A DNA stretch of 8,164 nt from Rhodospirillales bacterium (GTDB taxonomy: Bacteria; Pseudomonadota; Alphaproteobacteria; UBA9219), in NCBI GenBank assembly GCA_015654915.1, contig JAATFY010000035.1, positions 1-8,164 on the forward strand, read 5' to 3'. This document shows, piece after piece, positions 6,954 to 8,164 of the stretch. Position 1 is the first letter of the stretch. Each line of letters starts with the position of its first letter. The notes below the pieces were generated by a model, which was not told the origin of the DNA, did no database searches, and saw only the letters and a list, made by a program, of their open reading frames with translations. A program made the translations under genes and the position numbers.

Positions 6954-6958
6954 AAGGA
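6954..6958 (+). promoter_or_regulatory. Ribosome binding site (AAGGA) of the nucleotidyltransferase
   Basis: AAGGA begins within one base of the kinase stop codon and lies 7 nt before ATG 6966. The tight stop-SD-start arrangement supports co-translation of kinase and nucleotidyltransferase. Confidence 0.65.
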
Positions 6959-6965
6959 CGCGTCC

Positions 6966-7679
6966 ATGGGACTTCCTCCCGTCGCCATTCTCGCCGGTGG
7001 ACTTGCAACCCGCATGCGGCCACTGACGGAAAAAATGCCCAAAGCCCTGATCGAGGTTGCGGGCGAACCCTTCATTGCCCATCAGTTGCGCCTGCTGACG
7101 CGCGAAGGCGTGGGGGAAGCGGTTCTTTGCCTCGGTCATCTCGGCGAACAAGTTGTGGATGCTGTCGGCGACGGCAGAAAATTCGGAATTGCCGTGCGTT
7201 ATTCGCATGACGGCGAACGCCTGATGGGAACCGGCGGGGCTTTGCGCCGCGCCCTGCCGATGCTGGGTAAAAAATTCTTTGTCCTCTACGGCGATAGCTA
7301 TCTCGATATCCCATTCGCACCGGTCGCCGACGCATTTACCCGATCCGGAAAACCGGCACTGATGACGATCCTGCGCAACAACGGTCAATGGGATCGCAGT
7401 AATGTGAAAAAAATGCCGGACGGTTCTATTTTTTATGACAAGACAGTGCCCGATCCGGCGATGGATTACATCGATTATGGACTCGGCCTGTTCAAGGCAT
7501 CCGTGCTGGCTGCCGGTCCCGCCGACCAGCCGTTCGACCTGGCCGCCGTTTATCACGGCCTTTCCAAAACCGGCGATTTGGCCGGATGGGAAGTATTTAC
7601 GCGGTTTTACGAGATCGGCAAGCCCGAAGGGCTGGCGGAGACCGAAGCCTATCTGGAGCGGTCTGGAAACGGGCCCTGA
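6966..7679 (+). CDS. hddC: Sugar-1-phosphate nucleotidyltransferase, HddC-like (heptose 1-phosphate guanylyltransferase)
   Basis: Complete 237-residue NTP_transferase protein, close to the usual size of HddC. The nucleotide-binding signature LAGGLATRMRPLTEKMPKAL (9-28) is the GGxGTRxxPxTxxxPK motif, with Ala in place of the third Gly. GTGGALR (88-94) contacts the base or sugar, D110 in LYGDSYLD is the expected metal-binding Asp, and EIGKPEGLAE (216-225) is the usual C-terminal substrate loop. There is no left-handed beta-helix or second enzymatic domain. The likely reaction is NTP plus heptose 1-phosphate to NDP-heptose and pyrophosphate. GTP is inferred from pairing with an HddA-like kinase and is not visible in the sequence; MurU- or RmlA-like activities are alternatives. 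The SIS gene starts 47 nt downstream. Confidence 0.8.
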   Translation: MGLPPVAILAGGLATRMRPLTEKMPKALIEVAGEPFIAHQLRLLTREGVGEAVLCLGHLGEQVVDAVGDGRKFGIAVRYSHDGERLMGTGGALRRALPMLGKKFFVLYGDSYLDIPFAPVADAFTRSGKPALMTILRNNGQWDRSNVKKMPDGSIFYDKTVPDPAMDYIDYGLGLFKASVLAAGPADQPFDLAAVYHGLSKTGDLAGWEVFTRFYEIGKPEGLAETEAYLERSGNGP

Positions 7680-7726
7680 ATAATGCTTTAAGACAGGCCT
7701 TATCCCGTCACCGCAACAGGCCCGCC

Positions 7727-8164
7727 ATGAGCGAAAACTACACCGCCCAGTATCTTAAAGAAGCCGCCCAGATTGCCGGCAGCCTCGATCAAAAACAGAT
7801 CGACGCCATGATCGGCATTCTGGCCGATGTGCGCGAGCAGGGACGGCTGTTCATTCTGGGCGTCGGCGGCAGCGCCGGAAATGCGTCGCACGCGGTCAAC
7901 GATTTCCGCAAAATCGCCGGTATCGAAAGCTACGCGCCAACCGATAATGTTTCGGAACTCACCGCCCGCACCAACGACGACGGCTGGGAAGGCGTCTTCA
8001 CCGGCTGGCTGGAAGTCAGCCGGTTGTCGGCCAATGATGTGGTGATGATCTTTTCCGTCGGCGGCGGCAATCGCGAGAAAAATGTCAGCCCCAATCTGGT
8101 CGCGGCGCTGGAAATGGCCAAGAAACGCGGCAGCAAGATCATCGGCATCGTCGGGCGCGACGGC
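7727..8164 (+). CDS. gmhA: SIS-domain phosphosugar isomerase, GmhA-like (3'-truncated by window edge)
   Basis: The frame opens at ATG 7727 and runs without a stop to the end of the window, giving 146 visible residues. An N-terminal helical segment (1-38) leads into the SIS core. The phosphosugar loop GVGGSAGNASH (45-55) matches GNGGSAxxAxH of GmhA, and the second loop is SVGGGN (110-115), followed by NVSPNLVAALEMAKKRG. GmhA converts sedoheptulose 7-phosphate to D-glycero-D-manno-heptose 7-phosphate, the substrate of the kinase two genes upstream. The position of GmhA's catalytic Glu is D59. The C-terminal part with the catalytic His lies beyond the window. ATG 7727 has only a weak CAGG upstream. 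Other SIS isomerases are possible, but the neighbours make GmhA function most likely. Confidence 0.8.
   Translation, partial: MSENYTAQYLKEAAQIAGSLDQKQIDAMIGILADVREQGRLFILGVGGSAGNASHAVNDFRKIAGIESYAPTDNVSELTARTNDDGWEGVFTGWLEVSRLSANDVVMIFSVGGGNREKNVSPNLVAALEMAKKRGSKIIGIVGRDG

Noticed and set aside
6564..7556. 330-residue open frame on the minus strand
   Set aside because: It lies opposite the GHMP kinase end and the nucleotidyltransferase, both with clear motifs. Its translation is rich in His, Gln and Arg with no recognisable domain, as expected for the antisense of GC-rich genes.
7680..7726. Short repeats (ACAGGCC twice) and a TAAG/CTTA hairpin between nucleotidyltransferase and SIS genes
   Set aside because: Matches of 4-7 bases are within chance for a 47-nt gap, and no regulatory pattern is convincing.
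1..8164. tRNA/rRNA genes, CRISPR arrays, transposase or insertion sequence ends, defence genes
   Set aside because: None were seen: the window is almost entirely covered by sugar-metabolism genes, with no direct-repeat arrays and no transposase motifs.

Overview
The window is a gene-dense, single-strand (+) cassette of nine protein-coding genes. Two are cut by the window edges: the methyltransferase at the left and the SIS-domain isomerase at the right. Gaps are tens of bases or less, or the genes overlap (14 nt and 4 nt overlaps), so it reads as one operon. The one larger gap is about 96 nt, between 5877 and 5972. The gene content, moderately high GC and GC-ending codons fit a Gram-negative bacterium, most likely a proteobacterium and plausibly an alphaproteobacterium. 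That is an inference from style and family content; no taxonomic marker is present.

Left block (1-1742): the 3' end of a class I SAM methyltransferase, a second complete class I SAM methyltransferase, and a small four-helix GtrA-type membrane protein. This is a typical surface-polysaccharide or lipid-linked-sugar neighbourhood.

Middle block (1729-5876): four NAD(P)-dependent sugar-type oxidoreductases in a row. They are a GalE-like extended SDR epimerase/dehydratase, a UDP-glucose-dehydrogenase-like protein, a classical SDR, and a Gfo/Idh/MocA oxidoreductase. The UGDH-like protein is the oddity: its catalytic cysteine position is threonine, and two further catalytic positions also differ, although the fold signatures and the Lys/Asn/Asp positions are kept.

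Right block (5973-8164): a GHMP kinase, a sugar-1-phosphate nucleotidyltransferase and a SIS-domain isomerase. Together these match the HddA, HddC and GmhA steps of nucleotide-activated D-glycero-alpha-D-manno-heptose synthesis. The bisphosphatase step (GmhB) is not in the window and would be expected downstream or elsewhere.

Working model (inference): sedoheptulose 7-phosphate is isomerised (SIS), phosphorylated at C1 (GHMP kinase), dephosphorylated at C7 (enzyme not seen) and nucleotidylated (HddC-like). The heptose or its NDP form is then remodelled by the four oxidoreductases and finally assembled or methylated into a surface glycan. A Cys-less UGDH fold would suit a two-electron oxidation, for example of the secondary C6 hydroxyl of a heptose to a ketone. 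In the 96-nt gap, a long inverted repeat that starts inside the end of the Gfo/Idh/MocA gene could form an RNA stem of about 21 bp separating the two functional halves of the operon.
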